NCBI GenBank assembly: GCA_046530735.1
Contig: JBHEQV010000046.1
Location: 1 to 59,178, forward strand
From: Arsenophonus sp046530735
GTDB taxonomy: Bacteria > Pseudomonadota > Gammaproteobacteria > Enterobacterales > Enterobacteriaceae
DNA: 59,178 nucleotides
Reading direction: 5' to 3'
Part shown: one piece after another, positions 21,246 through 32,289 of the stretch
How the letters are laid out: each line of letters starts with the position of its first letter
Numbering within the stretch: the first letter of the stretch is position 1
Notes under the pieces: model-generated
The model's database searches: none
What the model was told of the DNA's origin: nothing
The model's input: the letters and a program-made list of their open reading frames with translations, nothing else
Program-made: the position numbers and the translations under genes

Positions 21246-24119
21246 TATATTTTCTGCAAAAAAAATAAGAACTTTCCCCATAAAATCCCTATAAATGAAA
21301 ATGATAAAGGTGGTATCTGTTTTTTATCTGTTTATCCTAGTTTGTGAGATAAATGATTAGAAAAACTAATTACCATGGTATTAGAATCAATAAGATATCA
21401 GTAAGATATAAAAGAATTGTTTCCAGCGTTCATGAGAAGGCACACTTATTTTTTGTTATTTAAGATTTCAAAATTGAGGTTCTATTGAAGTTAACTTATT
21501 ATACCAATAAAGCATTTTTTTGCTAATAAAAAGGTGTAACCATGAATAAACTTTTGCGTAGACTTGATTGCTGTAATTAATTAGAAAAATTTGGTATGTA
21601 AAAATCGATTAAGTAAAAAGATTGGAATAAAAATAATTTAATATATCAACAGAGTTCTTATCACCAGTATGCATAAAGATAGAAATAAAAATCCAACCAT
21701 AGTATTTTTTTGATAGTCAGTTTTCAGTAGCCACTTTAATCCGTTAGGGATTAATATGGTTTTTTACTCCAGGAAAAAGATAACTAGAGATTGTAACATC
21801 ATTTTGATTAATGCTAAATGTTCGTGTCATAAACCGATTGTTAGTCATGTAAATGTAATCTTTAATCTTTATAAAATATCCGGTGTCCAAGAAACTTGCT
21901 AGAGACTTTTAAGCGGAATTGAAGTGAGATGTCGATGTTAGTAGTGATAAAAGTGCTAATGCCTTACTATTTACTAATGCTTACATGGTATTAGCTAATA
22001 ATAAAAAACAGAAATAATCTGCTTAGTCTGCTGACCATAATGATCAAGTTAATAACTAATCAATTCAACTAAAACTTTTCTTCTCTTCTTTCTTAGCAGA
22101 AAAGAAATGGTATTTAATTATTACTTTATACCGTTATTTTACTTTTAATAAAATAAACTCTTTTCTTTACTAAGGGTTTAATAGAATAGCTCCCCTTATT
22201 AATGTTTACGCGATGGAATTATCTGACTACAATTTTTCTTTTAAGGTAAAATTGGAATCTGCTAATGTTTATATGTGTAAATTTCTATCCACATTCATTT
22301 AATATTGATTACTAAATCAATGTTTGTTCCATAAGCTGATAATGAAAAAAACAGAAGCATTTTGTCTACTATTGAACATTAGTGGTGAATTTTACTAATC
22401 CATTTTTGATATTAATATTGAGTAGGACAGTAAAAATGATTGTCTACAAGATTATTTGTAACATAATCTTATTTAAGATGTCACTGATGGCCTAAAGATC
22501 CCTTTTCCTTATCATAAATCCATTTTTTTATTTAGTTAAATCCATAATGATTATTTAATCATTATGGATTTAACTAAATAAAAAAAATTAATGTTAATAT
22601 TCCTTACTAAGAAATTAATTAATTTAAAATTAGCAATATGCAATAAATTCAGCTAATTAGTAACGTATATTTTAAAAAAAACCAATTATCTATTAATTGA
22701 GCATTAATAAAATTAATAGATTGTTGTTTAGCATGCTAATTTGCTTCTGCTTCAATGTTTAAAAGATCTTTCTCATAAGAACCATTTTTATTGTTAAAAT
22801 GCAGAATATTATTTGTAAATGTCATATCAGCCATTAATTATCTAATTTATTGATTTTTATATATTAATTTATTAATATTTAGACTGAATTTAATTATTAA
22901 AGTGTTTTAATTGCCAGTAGAAAGCGCTATATCATTCACTTTATCAGATAAACCAATAATGTCTTACAACCTCATTCTTGGAAGAGATTATTAATTAAAT
23001 TCAGTTCTTTTATGCTCAATTTTTACAATCTTGTAGTTTATTGATCAATTGAAAAGTGATAAAGAAAATTTCTAGTCAGCATTTTGGTTAACATCAATTT
23101 TGATACAGTAATGGCTTAATAGATGCATTGAATAGGGTTGTCATTAATAACCCAGTTATTGAGATAAACGGTAAATTCATTAATGAAAATGGAATTAGTT
23201 TTATAGCTTTCTTTTGAAAGTAGAATTGTTAAGTGGAATACTATTGATATTAAGCTGTTCAATAGTAAATTAAAATTTATTTCTCTAAATGGGTTATAAG
23301 CAATTTATTCCCATGGCAGTATTCTACCAGTTATTTTCCTCTCTAATAACGCAAAACACTGTTGGTTCGATAACTAACATTCATGTTTTCTAGTTGTAAT
23401 ATTTTTCTATTAAAAAAATTTTATGAGAAAGAGTAGGATTAACGCGCTTTCAGTAATAACCAAACCAATGTAACTATAAGTCTGAAAGTATTTTTTAACA
23501 TCGCTATTAAAAGGTAATCTGTTTAGTATTTAACTTAAATCTATTCTTTTTATTAAAAATAGCAATACCTTGTAATATATATAATCTCGCCTGACATACC
23601 TATATGGCTAATGACTGATAATGGCTATTTTATATCATACTGGGTATATTTATGAATAAGTGACTTACCTATCTCCATCTTCAGTGAATTATATTATCAG
23701 TTAAATAAATATAACATATAAGAAGGGTAACAATTAGATTTTTAACAAACGTAACTGCATGTCCTCTTTTTTATAATTATTTAGCAACAATCTAACTTTA
23801 TGCTGCAATGAAACTATTTAGTTCAAAATAAAAAATTATTTAGCTAATAAAAGTTTTTAACTTTTCTAATAAAATAGTGAGTGACTAGGTTAGATAAACC
23901 CATTTAATGACTTATTCACTGCTATTTAAAAAGCCATAGGTATAATTAATATATGAGTTTTAATAGCTAATTAACATATTTTAATATGCTAAATTCAATA
24001 ATAGTTATTTATCTATTAAAATATACTCTTAAAAGCTTTTAAGTTTATCAAATTTTTTGTTTTTATTTCTGTTTAAATAAAAATTAATTTTAATTGATAT
24101 AGTTATACTTATTTCTGCT
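21246..24119. other. 2.9-kb stretch without recognised genes
   Basis: No intact frame and no family I can name on either strand. Candidate decayed pieces: plus strand near 21541 (MNKLLRRLD...LEKFGM) and 21925-22010 (SANALLFTNAYMVLANNKKQ-like); minus strand 22600-22860 (MADMTFTNNILHFNNKNGS then YEKDLLNIEAEAN) and 22900-23520. In relatives cydAB-type genes often follow sucD, but I could not match them. The main structure is the perfect inverted repeat at 22523-22586. Confidence 0.5.
22523..22586. repeat. Perfect 31-bp inverted repeat with 2-bp spacer
   Basis: Left arm 22523-22553 (begins TTTTTTTATTTAG, ends AATGATTA), spacer TT, right arm 22556-22586, exactly complementary over 31 bases. Starting and ending in runs of T and A, it would form a long hairpin in RNA from either strand with a U-run at its end, so a bidirectional terminator is possible. 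No intact gene is next to it; the minus-strand decayed frame at 22600-22860 would end just before it. Confidence 0.95.
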
Positions 24120-25365
24120 GTATGGAGTTTCGAAAATAGTAGCATATCCTACTTGATTAATTTCATCAATTACTTCAATAACAGAGAGATGATATGTAAT
24201 AAAAGTTCTGCTCTATAGATATCTGCAAAACTAGATATCATCACATGAACTTATTTATAATGGTGCCAAGTAGCTGATAAGGCACTATGTTGAAGCAGAG
24301 CTCGAAGCTATTCTGCGATAACATTCTTAAGCCCGTCTTGTCGATTGGTGCCATGCCGTCGACCGTAACAGTTATTTATCACAGCGAACTATATCCACTG
24401 TTATTGTGGATGATAAGACTGAAGTGCTTAAGATCAGGATTGTATCAGAAACAAAATATACTTCAACAGATTATTACTACCGCCTTATCCGAATGGTACA
24501 AAACGTCAAAGAATTATTGTCATGCCTGTGTACCTTCGAGACATACCTAGTGATGATTTTAAAAGCTCTAGGTCGATTCATGATAAGAAAACATATGCTC
24601 TTCTCCTCTGGAAATACCATTAGCAGATTGAAATAGTAATGGATTAAAGAGTAACAGAGAAATGAATGATATCTAGAACTTTATTCAAGCGATATGCGTT
24701 ACGTTTATTTCTTTGGCGATGACACATACCCCGGCCTATCAAGCAAATAATCGATTTATCTGTTGTTCATATCGACGGCAGCGTATGAATTCAAGGAGCT
24801 CGTTACGGTCGAAAATGCTTATAAAGAATTAGAAGCGCACTGGGTCAAGCTTTCTCAATGGCCTGCGAGCGCGGAGCTCTTAAGCGTATCCCCAATACTA
24901 TCTTGCTATGGTAGGAAAGTACCCATAAGCTTCGGAATGCAATGGCAAAATTTTTCTGGGCGAAGAAGCACTAACGCTGTTAAGTACATAAAATAACTGA
25001 TATGTTAGCTTCATTACAAAAATCATGCAACTGAATTAAGGATGAGTTGCGGAAGATTTAGCTAGCAGAGAACTATGATGCCCAAACAAAGCTTTTTATG
25101 CTTTGTTGAAAAGTTTTTAGCGAAGTAGTATCCTTTAGAGATGAATTCGATTGAATTGGATTTTGTAATAGCATTAGGCTACAAAGCTGATATTATAAGG
25201 ATTGTGCTTTGGAAAAACAACTCTTTCAATACTATTTAAGCTGATAAAAAGATTTAGCCTGCTGAAACTCTAGTGGTAAACAACACCAAATTAAAGATGG
25301 ATAATAGATTTATGAAGGATCAGTGTGGAATACAACCTAACTACTATACATCAAATTTTCCAATA
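24120..25365 (+). mobile_element. IS256-family element, plus orientation (degenerate)
   Basis: Starts with TGTATGGAGTTTCGAAAATAGTAG. The plus strand shows NAVKYIK (from CWVHKTANML-type text), YEFKELVTVENAYKELEAHW, RLIRMVQNVKELLSC (compare RVKSVEELLPW) and DGKTEVLKIRI-like (compare GDVEIKVPKIRD). Slightly shorter than other full copies, with stops throughout. Confidence 0.8.
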
Positions 25366-25912
25366 ATTCTTCTTCTGATTGCAGAGCTGGCAGAGATAGA
25401 TTTTATTTTTTCTCATCAAGAAAACCTAGAGCTTCGTGAAAATTACCGGTAGTAATGGATCACAGGTATATAAGTATACTAGAATCTTTTCGACGCTTTT
25501 TGTATGTTTTAAATAAGGAGATAGCAAGTAGGATGTGGTAAAGGATATTTCATTGCGCTGCGATCTCTGTGTACCTTAAGTACTTTAATCTTAGTATCTA
25601 CTATACAAGCCCCTGTATAGTTCTCTGTAATAAATAACCGTTACAGACAAGAAGAAAAATCTTTATCAAAAAGACGATGTTTAGCACGTTATCGCAAAAT
25701 CACTTTGAGATCAACCTCAACAACAGTACTATCAGCTACCTGGAATATGGTTACAGATGATTTCATGCAAGATATTACAGAGACAGTATATAGTTTTTTT
25801 AATACTTTTAGGGTAGACTTTTCATAGCATATCATCTCTTTCTTGTTGTAATCATTCATGAAATCAATCAGACAGCATACGCTAGCATTTTCGAAGAACC
25901 AATACACTAAAA
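25366..25912 (-). mobile_element. IS256-family element, 5' fragment, minus orientation
   Basis: The N-terminal half of an IS256 transposase region on the minus strand, beginning at the shared left terminus near 25912 and ending where the plus-oriented copy stops. Together the two form an abutting, inverted pair like that at 8329-10193. Confidence 0.7.
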
Positions 25913-26030
25913 ATGAGTATAACTATTAATAGTATTTTCAATTAAAATAATATTATTTTTAATTTTGAAAAGTAAGTATAACTAATATTAGTCATGACCT
26001 AAACATAAAAAGCTAATATCTATAAATGAG

Positions 26031-26050
26031 TTATACTAATCATAGTATAA
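26031..26050 (-). terminator. Short hairpin just after sucD
   Basis: TTATACT and AGTATAA form a perfect 7-bp stem with a 6-base loop, starting six bases after the sucD stop. There is no clear U-tract, so it may be a weak terminator or an mRNA 3'-end stabiliser. Placement at the end of the suc operon is the main argument. Confidence 0.35.
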
Positions 26051-26056
26051 ACCAGG

Positions 26057-26932
26057 TTATTTATTAGCTACTATTTTTTTAACAGCTTCACCAATCAAAG
26101 CTAAGTTGCGAACAGTTTTTACACCTGCCGCCTCTAAAGTAGAAAGCTTTTCATTTGCGGCACCTTTTCCACCAGAAATAATTGCGCCAGCATGTCCCAT
26201 ACGTTTATCTTTCGGTGCTGTTATACCGGCAATATAAGCAATAACCGGTTTTGTTATATGTTCTTTAATATAAGTAGCTGCTTCCTCCTCCGCTGTACCA
26301 CCAATTTCACCAATCATAACTATAGCTTCAGTTTGAGGATCTGCTTGAAATAGTTTTAATATATCAATAAAATTTGATCCTGGAATAGGATCACCACCAA
26401 TACCTACACAAGTAGATTGCCCTAATCCTATATCAGTTATCTGCTTAACGGCTTCATAAGTTAATGTACCAGAACGTGATACAATACCGACTTTACCCGG
26501 TTTATGAATATGTCCAGGTTGGATACCAATCTTACATTCACCTGGTGTAATAATACCAGGACAGTTTGGTCCTATCATTCTTACCAAAGTTTCATCTAAC
26601 TTTGCTTTCACTGTTACCATATCTAAGGTAGGGATCCCTTCTGTAATGGTAATAATTAGTTTAATGTCGCTATTGATCGCTTCAAGAATTGAATCTTTAC
26701 AGAAACGAGCAGGAACATAAATTACAGATGTGGTTGCACCTGTTGCTTTTACTGCTTCTCGTACTGTATTAAAAACAGGTAATCCTAAATGTGTTGTTCC
26801 ACCTTTACCTGGTGTTATACCGCCGACTATTTTTGTTCCATAAGCAATTGCCTGCTTTGAATGAAAAGTCCCTTGATTACCTGTAAATCCTTGGCAAATA
26901 ATTTTAGTATTTTTATCAATTAAAATTGACAT
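26057..26932 (-). CDS. sucD: Succinyl-CoA synthetase alpha subunit SucD
   Basis: Alpha subunit of the ADP-forming succinyl-CoA synthetase, which interconverts succinyl-CoA and succinate with substrate-level ATP formation. 291 residues (E. coli 289). The CoA-binding Rossmann domain (about 1-145) has CQGFTGNQGTFHSKQAI and GGITPGKGGTTHLGLPV; the phosphohistidine loop MGHAGAI lies at about residue 245-251 with the catalytic histidine present; GIGGDPIPGSNFID is also intact. Translated from a strong GGAGG inside the last codons of sucC, three bases after that gene's stop, so the two subunits are coupled. Last gene of sucABCD here. Confidence 0.98.
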   Translation of the reverse strand: MSILIDKNTKIICQGFTGNQGTFHSKQAIAYGTKIVGGITPGKGGTTHLGLPVFNTVREAVKATGATTSVIYVPARFCKDSILEAINSDIKLIITITEGIPTLDMVTVKAKLDETLVRMIGPNCPGIITPGECKIGIQPGHIHKPGKVGIVSRSGTLTYEAVKQITDIGLGQSTCVGIGGDPIPGSNFIDILKLFQADPQTEAIVMIGEIGGTAEEEAATYIKEHITKPVIAYIAGITAPKDKRMGHAGAIISGGKGAANEKLSTLEAAGVKTVRNLALIGEAVKKIVANK

Positions 26933-26935
26933 TAT

Positions 26936-28102
26936 TTATTTCACCTCCGCGGCTGCTACTGCTTTTTCTGCCGCATCAGTCAAACTGGTTGCAACAGTGA
27001 TCTTTAAGCTACTAGCTGCTAGCTTTTGCACACCTAGCTCAGCATTATTGCCTTCAAGACGAATAATAACCGGAATTTTTCCCCAAATTCCTTTAACTGC
27101 TTCAATGATAGCATCAGCAATTAAATCGCAGCGAACAATGCCACCAAAAATATTAACCAAAACAGCTCTAACATTTTTATCAAATAAAATAATTTTAAAT
27201 GCTTCTTTTATACGTTCTTTAGTCGCACAACCACCGACATCAAGAAAATTAGCTGGAGCTCCGCCGTGTAACTTCATCATATCCATAGTTCCCATGGCTA
27301 AACCAGCACCATTAACCATACAACCTATATTGCCATCTAAAGCAATATAGTTTAATTTCCATTCTAATGCATAAGCTTCTCGAGGATCTTCCTGAGAAAT
27401 ATCACGCATCTTTTGTAATTTTACTTGGCGGTATAGTGCATTACTATCAATATTAAGCTTTCCATCCAGACAGATTAAATCCCCTTGCTTAGTTATGACG
27501 AGTGGATTAATCTCAATTAAAACCAAATCACACTCGAGAAAAATTGTCGCTAATCCGATAAATATTTTAGTAAACTGCTCAACTTGTTTACCGCTCAAAC
27601 ATAATTTAAAAGCAAGCTCACGTCCTTGATAAGGCATAGGGCCAGTTAAAGGGTCAATGATAGTTTTATAAATAAGTTCCGGTGTTTGTTCTGCAACTTT
27701 TTCAATTTCAACTCCACCTTCAGTTGAAGAAATAAAGACAATTCGATGAATAGCACAATCTATTACCACACCTAAATAAAACTCTTTATCAATATCTATT
27801 GCTGATTCTACTAAAATTTGATTAACAGGCTGTCCATAGGAATCAGTTTGGTAAGTCACTAAGCGGTTTCCTAACCAATTTTCAGCAAATATCCGGACTT
27901 CATTTCGATTAGTAAGAACTTTTACACCACCTGATTTACCTCTGCCACCAGCATGCACCTGACACTTTGCAACCCAAGGGCTAGCGCCCAATTTTATGGT
28001 AGCATCTTCTGCCTTTTTAACTGTTTTACAAGCATAACCTGTCGGCACTGGCAAACCATAACGAGTAAATAGCTGTTTTACTTGATATTCATGTAAGTTC
28101 AT
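26936..28102 (-). CDS. sucC: Succinyl-CoA synthetase beta subunit SucC
   Basis: Beta subunit, carrying the ATP-grasp nucleotide-binding domain and the succinate site. 388 residues, the E. coli length. Features: MNLHEYQVKQLFTRYGLPVP at the start, WVAKCQVHAGGRGKSGGVK (nucleotide binding, about 42-60), LVLIEINPLVIT (metal-binding region, about 195-206), NGAGLAMGTMDMMKLHGG (about 262) and NIFGGIVRCD with the succinate/power-helix region (about 320). Pairs with SucD, encoded next. A 132-base gap separates it from sucB; in E. coli a larger gap there holds extra regulation, but I see no clear promoter here. The ribosome site is weak (GGAT). Confidence 0.98.
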   Translation of the reverse strand: MNLHEYQVKQLFTRYGLPVPTGYACKTVKKAEDATIKLGASPWVAKCQVHAGGRGKSGGVKVLTNRNEVRIFAENWLGNRLVTYQTDSYGQPVNQILVESAIDIDKEFYLGVVIDCAIHRIVFISSTEGGVEIEKVAEQTPELIYKTIIDPLTGPMPYQGRELAFKLCLSGKQVEQFTKIFIGLATIFLECDLVLIEINPLVITKQGDLICLDGKLNIDSNALYRQVKLQKMRDISQEDPREAYALEWKLNYIALDGNIGCMVNGAGLAMGTMDMMKLHGGAPANFLDVGGCATKERIKEAFKIILFDKNVRAVLVNIFGGIVRCDLIADAIIEAVKGIWGKIPVIIRLEGNNAELGVQKLAASSLKITVATSLTDAAEKAVAAAEVK

Positions 28103-28234
28103 AATGTTCTATCCATAATTTAACCTGACAGGGATATAATAAGTCTCTATATATTTTTATTTAAACATTGGTTAATAACAATTAACCAACTTTTACTCTA
28201 AACTGAATAAATAACTTCACTGCAGATTGATTAT

Positions 28235-29464
28235 CTAGACGTCTAACAATAAACGAGCCGGATCTTCCAACATATCCTTTATTGTCATCAAAAATCTAAC
28301 TGATTCGCGTCCATCAATTAAACGGTGATCATAAGACAGCGCTAAATACATCATTGGTAAAATTTTGATTTTACCATCAACCGCCATCGGCCTATCTTTG
28401 ATAGCATGCATACCTAAAATTGCACTTTGTGGAGGATTAATAATTGGAGTTGACATTAAAGAGCCAAAAATCCCACCGTTAGTAATAGTGAAGTTTCCAC
28501 CTGTCAATTCTTTAATCGTTAATTTGCCGTCACGTCCTTTAACTGCTAACTTTTTAATACGCTTTTCAATTTCAGCCATGCTAAGCGCATCTACATCACG
28601 TAATACTGGGGTAACCAAACCTCTAGGCATGGAAACGGCGATACTAATATCAAAATAACTATAATAAATTACATCTGAACCATCAATCGATGCATTTACT
28701 TCAGGATAACGTTTTAAAGCTTCAACGACTGCTTTTACATAGAAAGACATAAAACCCAAGTGCACACCATGTCGATTTTCAAAACTTTTACCATAATATT
28801 TTCGCAAATCAAAAACAGGCTTCATATTAACTTCATTAAAGGTAGTCAACATAGTAGTACTGTTTTTTACTTCCAGTAAACGTTCAGCAATACATTTACG
28901 TAAACGCGTCATTGGTATACGTTTTTCTCTTCGATGAGAAGATGCTTGCGATGTCGTTGCATACATGTCACTCTGTTGCTTAATTGATATATTTTCGCTT
29001 TCTATTGATTCATTTTTAATATATTTTTCAGTATCATCATGAATTATACACCTTCTTGCACCGCTACCTTTAATATTGGCTGGATTTAAGTCATGTTCTT
29101 CAATTAAACGACGGACATCAGATGCTAGTACATTATTACTGTTTTCATTAAAACTACCAGTCTGACGTTTAGCTGCTAATGACTCTGCAGTCTCTTTTAC
29201 CTCAGTTGAAATTCCAGTGCTCTCACTAAGATATAGGCGACCTAATAATTGTTTAGATAGAACAGTAGAACCCTCTTCTTCCAAAATTGATTCTAAAACA
29301 CCTGAATCTGTTGCTGATACTTCGAGTACAACCTTATCCGTTTCAATTTCTACTAACACTTCATCACGCTCTACTTGATCACCTGGTTTCTTGTGCCAAG
29401 TTACAACTGAAGCATCTGCAACAGATTCAGGAAGATCAGGAACAAAAATTTCTACTCTACTCAT
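28235..29464 (-). CDS. sucB: 2-oxoglutarate dehydrogenase E2 component SucB
   Basis: Dihydrolipoyl succinyltransferase, the core of the 2-oxoglutarate dehydrogenase complex; passes the succinyl group from lipoate to CoA. 409 residues (E. coli 405). The lipoyl domain (1-80) has ETDKVVLEV with the lipoylated lysine at 44; the E1/E3-binding domain lies at about 110-150 (LASDVRRLIEEHDLNPANIK); the catalytic domain runs from about 180 with DHRLIDGRE, giving active-site His about 380 and Asp about 384. The linker is rather polar (SESENISIKQQSD). Its ATG overlaps the sucA stop (ATGA). Stop is TAG. The E3 subunit gene lpd is not in the window. Confidence 0.98.
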   Translation of the reverse strand: MSRVEIFVPDLPESVADASVVTWHKKPGDQVERDEVLVEIETDKVVLEVSATDSGVLESILEEEGSTVLSKQLLGRLYLSESTGISTEVKETAESLAAKRQTGSFNENSNNVLASDVRRLIEEHDLNPANIKGSGARRCIIHDDTEKYIKNESIESENISIKQQSDMYATTSQASSHRREKRIPMTRLRKCIAERLLEVKNSTTMLTTFNEVNMKPVFDLRKYYGKSFENRHGVHLGFMSFYVKAVVEALKRYPEVNASIDGSDVIYYSYFDISIAVSMPRGLVTPVLRDVDALSMAEIEKRIKKLAVKGRDGKLTIKELTGGNFTITNGGIFGSLMSTPIINPPQSAILGMHAIKDRPMAVDGKIKILPMMYLALSYDHRLIDGRESVRFLMTIKDMLEDPARLLLDV

Positions 29465-32289
29465 TTTCTATCCTTTAATTTATTTATTTTTAGTGCATTA
29501 TAAACCAATGCTTTTTGCTGTTCTTGATGAACAGACACGTAGCCTACGGCAGGTGAAGCAGATGCAGGGCGCCCCGCATAGCTTAATAATGAACCTTTCG
29601 GAATTGCATTTCGAATATTATGCTGACTACAGTACCATGCACCCTGATTAAGAGGTTCCTCTTGACACCAAACAAAGTCGCGAACATGCGCATAAGGCTT
29701 CAGTATAGTTTCTAAAACTTTATGGGGAAATGGATATAATTGTTCAATACGAACAATAGCAAGATTTTTTTGTTTGTTTTCACGACGTTGATCTAGTAAA
29801 TCATAATAAACTTTACCTGAACATAAAACGAGACGTTTAACTTTTTTAGGATCTATTGGATCAACTTCACTAATTACAAGCTGAAATTCACTATTAGCTA
29901 ACTCATCCAAACTAGAAACTACAAGAGGATGACGCAATAATGATTTTGGTGACATAACAATCAATGGACGTCGCATGTTACGCAATATCTGGCGACGGAG
30001 CATATGATAAATTTGAGCTGGAGTAGACGGAATGCAGATTTGCATATTTTGTTCCGCACATAATTGTAAATAACGCTCTAAACGGGCAGAGGAGTGCTCT
30101 GGACCTTGTCCTTCATAACCATGGGGTAACAACATGACTAATCCACACATACGTCCCCATTTCTGTTCACCAGAACTAATAAACTGATCAATAACCACTT
30201 GCGCCACATTAGCAAAATCACCAAATTGAGCTTCCCAAATAGTCAAAACCCGTGGCTCGGCTGATGCATAACCATATTCAAAGGCAAGTACTGCTTCTTC
30301 AGATAAAACGGAATCCCAAACATCAAAGATTCCTTGATTTTTACGTATATTAGCCAGAGGGACATAAACTGAACCATTAGTCTGATTATGAATAACCGCA
30401 TGACGATGGAAAAAAGTACCTCGGCCTGCATCTTCACCTGATAAACGGACCTGTATCCCTTCATCAACTAATGTTGCATAAGCTAAAGTTTCAGCTCCTC
30501 CCCAATCAAACAATTTTTTACCATTTGCCATTGCCAGGCGATCACTGTAAATTTTTTTAACCAGAGGATGCATGACAATCTCTGCAGGAATAGTACTTAA
30601 TCGTTTAGCTAAATCTTGCAGTCGTTTTTTTTTAACTTTAGTATGGTAAGCATCATTCCACTCATAATTTAAATAAGGTTTCCAGACTGAATAGTTAGTT
30701 TCCATTGGTCTCCATTCATTAACGACACAATCACCCTGATCTAATTTATCACGATAAAGATTAATCATTTCTGTTACTTCATTGGTAGTAACTATTTTTT
30801 CCGATATCAATTTATCCGCGTAAATTTTACGCGGTGTAGCATGTTTTTTTATTTTTTGATACATAATTGGCTGTGTAGCACTCGGGTCCTCAGCTTCATT
30901 ATGACCATGGCGACGATAACAAACTAAATCAATAACTACATCACGTTTAAATTTATTACGAAAATCTAATGCCAGTCGACTAACAAAAGCAACCGCTTCT
31001 GGATCATCACCATTAACATGAAAAATAGGTGCTTGTACCATTTTCATAATATCAGTGCAATATTGTGTTGAACGTATATCTTTAGGATTGGATGTGGTAA
31101 AACCTATCTGGTTATTAACAACGATCCGCACTGTAGCGCCAACCTCATAACCACGTGCCTGAGACATATTTAACATTTCCTGAACAACTCCCTGTCCTGT
31201 TACTGCTGCATCACCATGGATAGTAATGGGCAATACCATATTACTACAACCTTCATTTAAACGATCACGACGAGCACGAACAGAACCAATTACTACTGGA
31301 TTAACTATTTCTAAATGTGATGGATTAAAAGCTAAAGCTAAATGAACTAAAGCACCTTCTGTTTTAAAATTAGAAGAAAAACCCTGATGATATTTAACGT
31401 CACCAGTACATAAATGATCTTTATGTTTACCAGAAAACTCATTAAACAGTTCTTTTGGTTTCTTACCTAAAATGTTAATTAGAACATTTAATCGCCCACG
31501 ATGAGCCATTCCCAATACAACTTCATGCGTATTCTGTTTACCTGCATAACGGATTAAATCATTTAACATCGGAATGAGCGAATCGCCCCCTTCTAGAGAA
31601 AAACGTTTTGTGCCAGGAAATTTTTCTCCAAGATAGTACTCTAATCCTTCAGCAGCGGTTAATTCTAGTAAGAACCGGATCTTTTCTTGTTTGCTAAATT
31701 GCTCATTAACCGACGTTGGCAGTTCTAGGCGCTGTTGGATCCAGTATTTCTCTTCAGAATTAGTAATATGCATATATTCTGCACCAATTGAAGCACAATA
31801 AATACGTTTTAATGCAGTATATAATTCACTTAATTTCATTTTTTCCTGGTCAATACTAAAAGAACCAACATTAAAGTTTTTTTCAAAATCAGCAGCAGTT
31901 AAATCATGAAATGCAAGATCTAAATCTGGAAGCATTTCTTGTTTCAATAACTCTAATGGATCAAGATTAGCATTTTGATATCCTCTAAAACGAAATGCAT
32001 TTATCAGTTGAAGAACTTTAACTTGCTTCACATCTAAAGATGGATCAGTAACTGAAGTTTGATAACATTTAGAATCCTTATCTAAGGAAGAAAAATATTT
32101 ACGTATTTGAGAATGAGTATATTCACCGTTGGAGTTTGTACCTGGCAGTTTATTAAAAAAGTCTCGCCAGTCTACATTGACGGAATTAGGGTCAATTAAG
32201 TATTCTTCATAAATCTGTTCGATATAAGACTGATTTGCATCAGTTAAAAAACTTAAATATAGCCAGTCTTTCATTACGGCATTGTGCAT
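29461..32289 (-). CDS. sucA: 2-oxoglutarate dehydrogenase E1 component SucA
   Basis: Thiamine-diphosphate decarboxylase that starts 2-oxoglutarate oxidation. The open frame extends to 32337, but I choose MHNAVMKDW at 32289: it matches the family N-terminus (MQNSALKAWL) and has AAGGGA nearby upstream. That gives 942 residues (E. coli 933). Visible: E2-binding N-terminus with SYIEQIYEEYLIDP, AHRGRLNVLINILGK, thiamine region HGDAAVTGQGVVQE, NNQIGFTTSNP, LVCYRRHGHNEAEDP, SGEDAGRGTFFHRHAV, and EHSSARLERYLQLCAEQN. The C-terminus runs about eight residues past the E. coli end (INKLKDRK) because the stop now overlaps the sucB start. Lies between the dead sdhB and sucB. Confidence 0.97.
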   Translation of the reverse strand: MHNAVMKDWLYLSFLTDANQSYIEQIYEEYLIDPNSVNVDWRDFFNKLPGTNSNGEYTHSQIRKYFSSLDKDSKCYQTSVTDPSLDVKQVKVLQLINAFRFRGYQNANLDPLELLKQEMLPDLDLAFHDLTAADFEKNFNVGSFSIDQEKMKLSELYTALKRIYCASIGAEYMHITNSEEKYWIQQRLELPTSVNEQFSKQEKIRFLLELTAAEGLEYYLGEKFPGTKRFSLEGGDSLIPMLNDLIRYAGKQNTHEVVLGMAHRGRLNVLINILGKKPKELFNEFSGKHKDHLCTGDVKYHQGFSSNFKTEGALVHLALAFNPSHLEIVNPVVIGSVRARRDRLNEGCSNMVLPITIHGDAAVTGQGVVQEMLNMSQARGYEVGATVRIVVNNQIGFTTSNPKDIRSTQYCTDIMKMVQAPIFHVNGDDPEAVAFVSRLALDFRNKFKRDVVIDLVCYRRHGHNEAEDPSATQPIMYQKIKKHATPRKIYADKLISEKIVTTNEVTEMINLYRDKLDQGDCVVNEWRPMETNYSVWKPYLNYEWNDAYHTKVKKKRLQDLAKRLSTIPAEIVMHPLVKKIYSDRLAMANGKKLFDWGGAETLAYATLVDEGIQVRLSGEDAGRGTFFHRHAVIHNQTNGSVYVPLANIRKNQGIFDVWDSVLSEEAVLAFEYGYASAEPRVLTIWEAQFGDFANVAQVVIDQFISSGEQKWGRMCGLVMLLPHGYEGQGPEHSSARLERYLQLCAEQNMQICIPSTPAQIYHMLRRQILRNMRRPLIVMSPKSLLRHPLVVSSLDELANSEFQLVISEVDPIDPKKVKRLVLCSGKVYYDLLDQRRENKQKNLAIVRIEQLYPFPHKVLETILKPYAHVRDFVWCQEEPLNQGAWYCSQHNIRNAIPKGSLLSYAGRPASASPAVGYVSVHQEQQKALVYNALKINKLKDRK

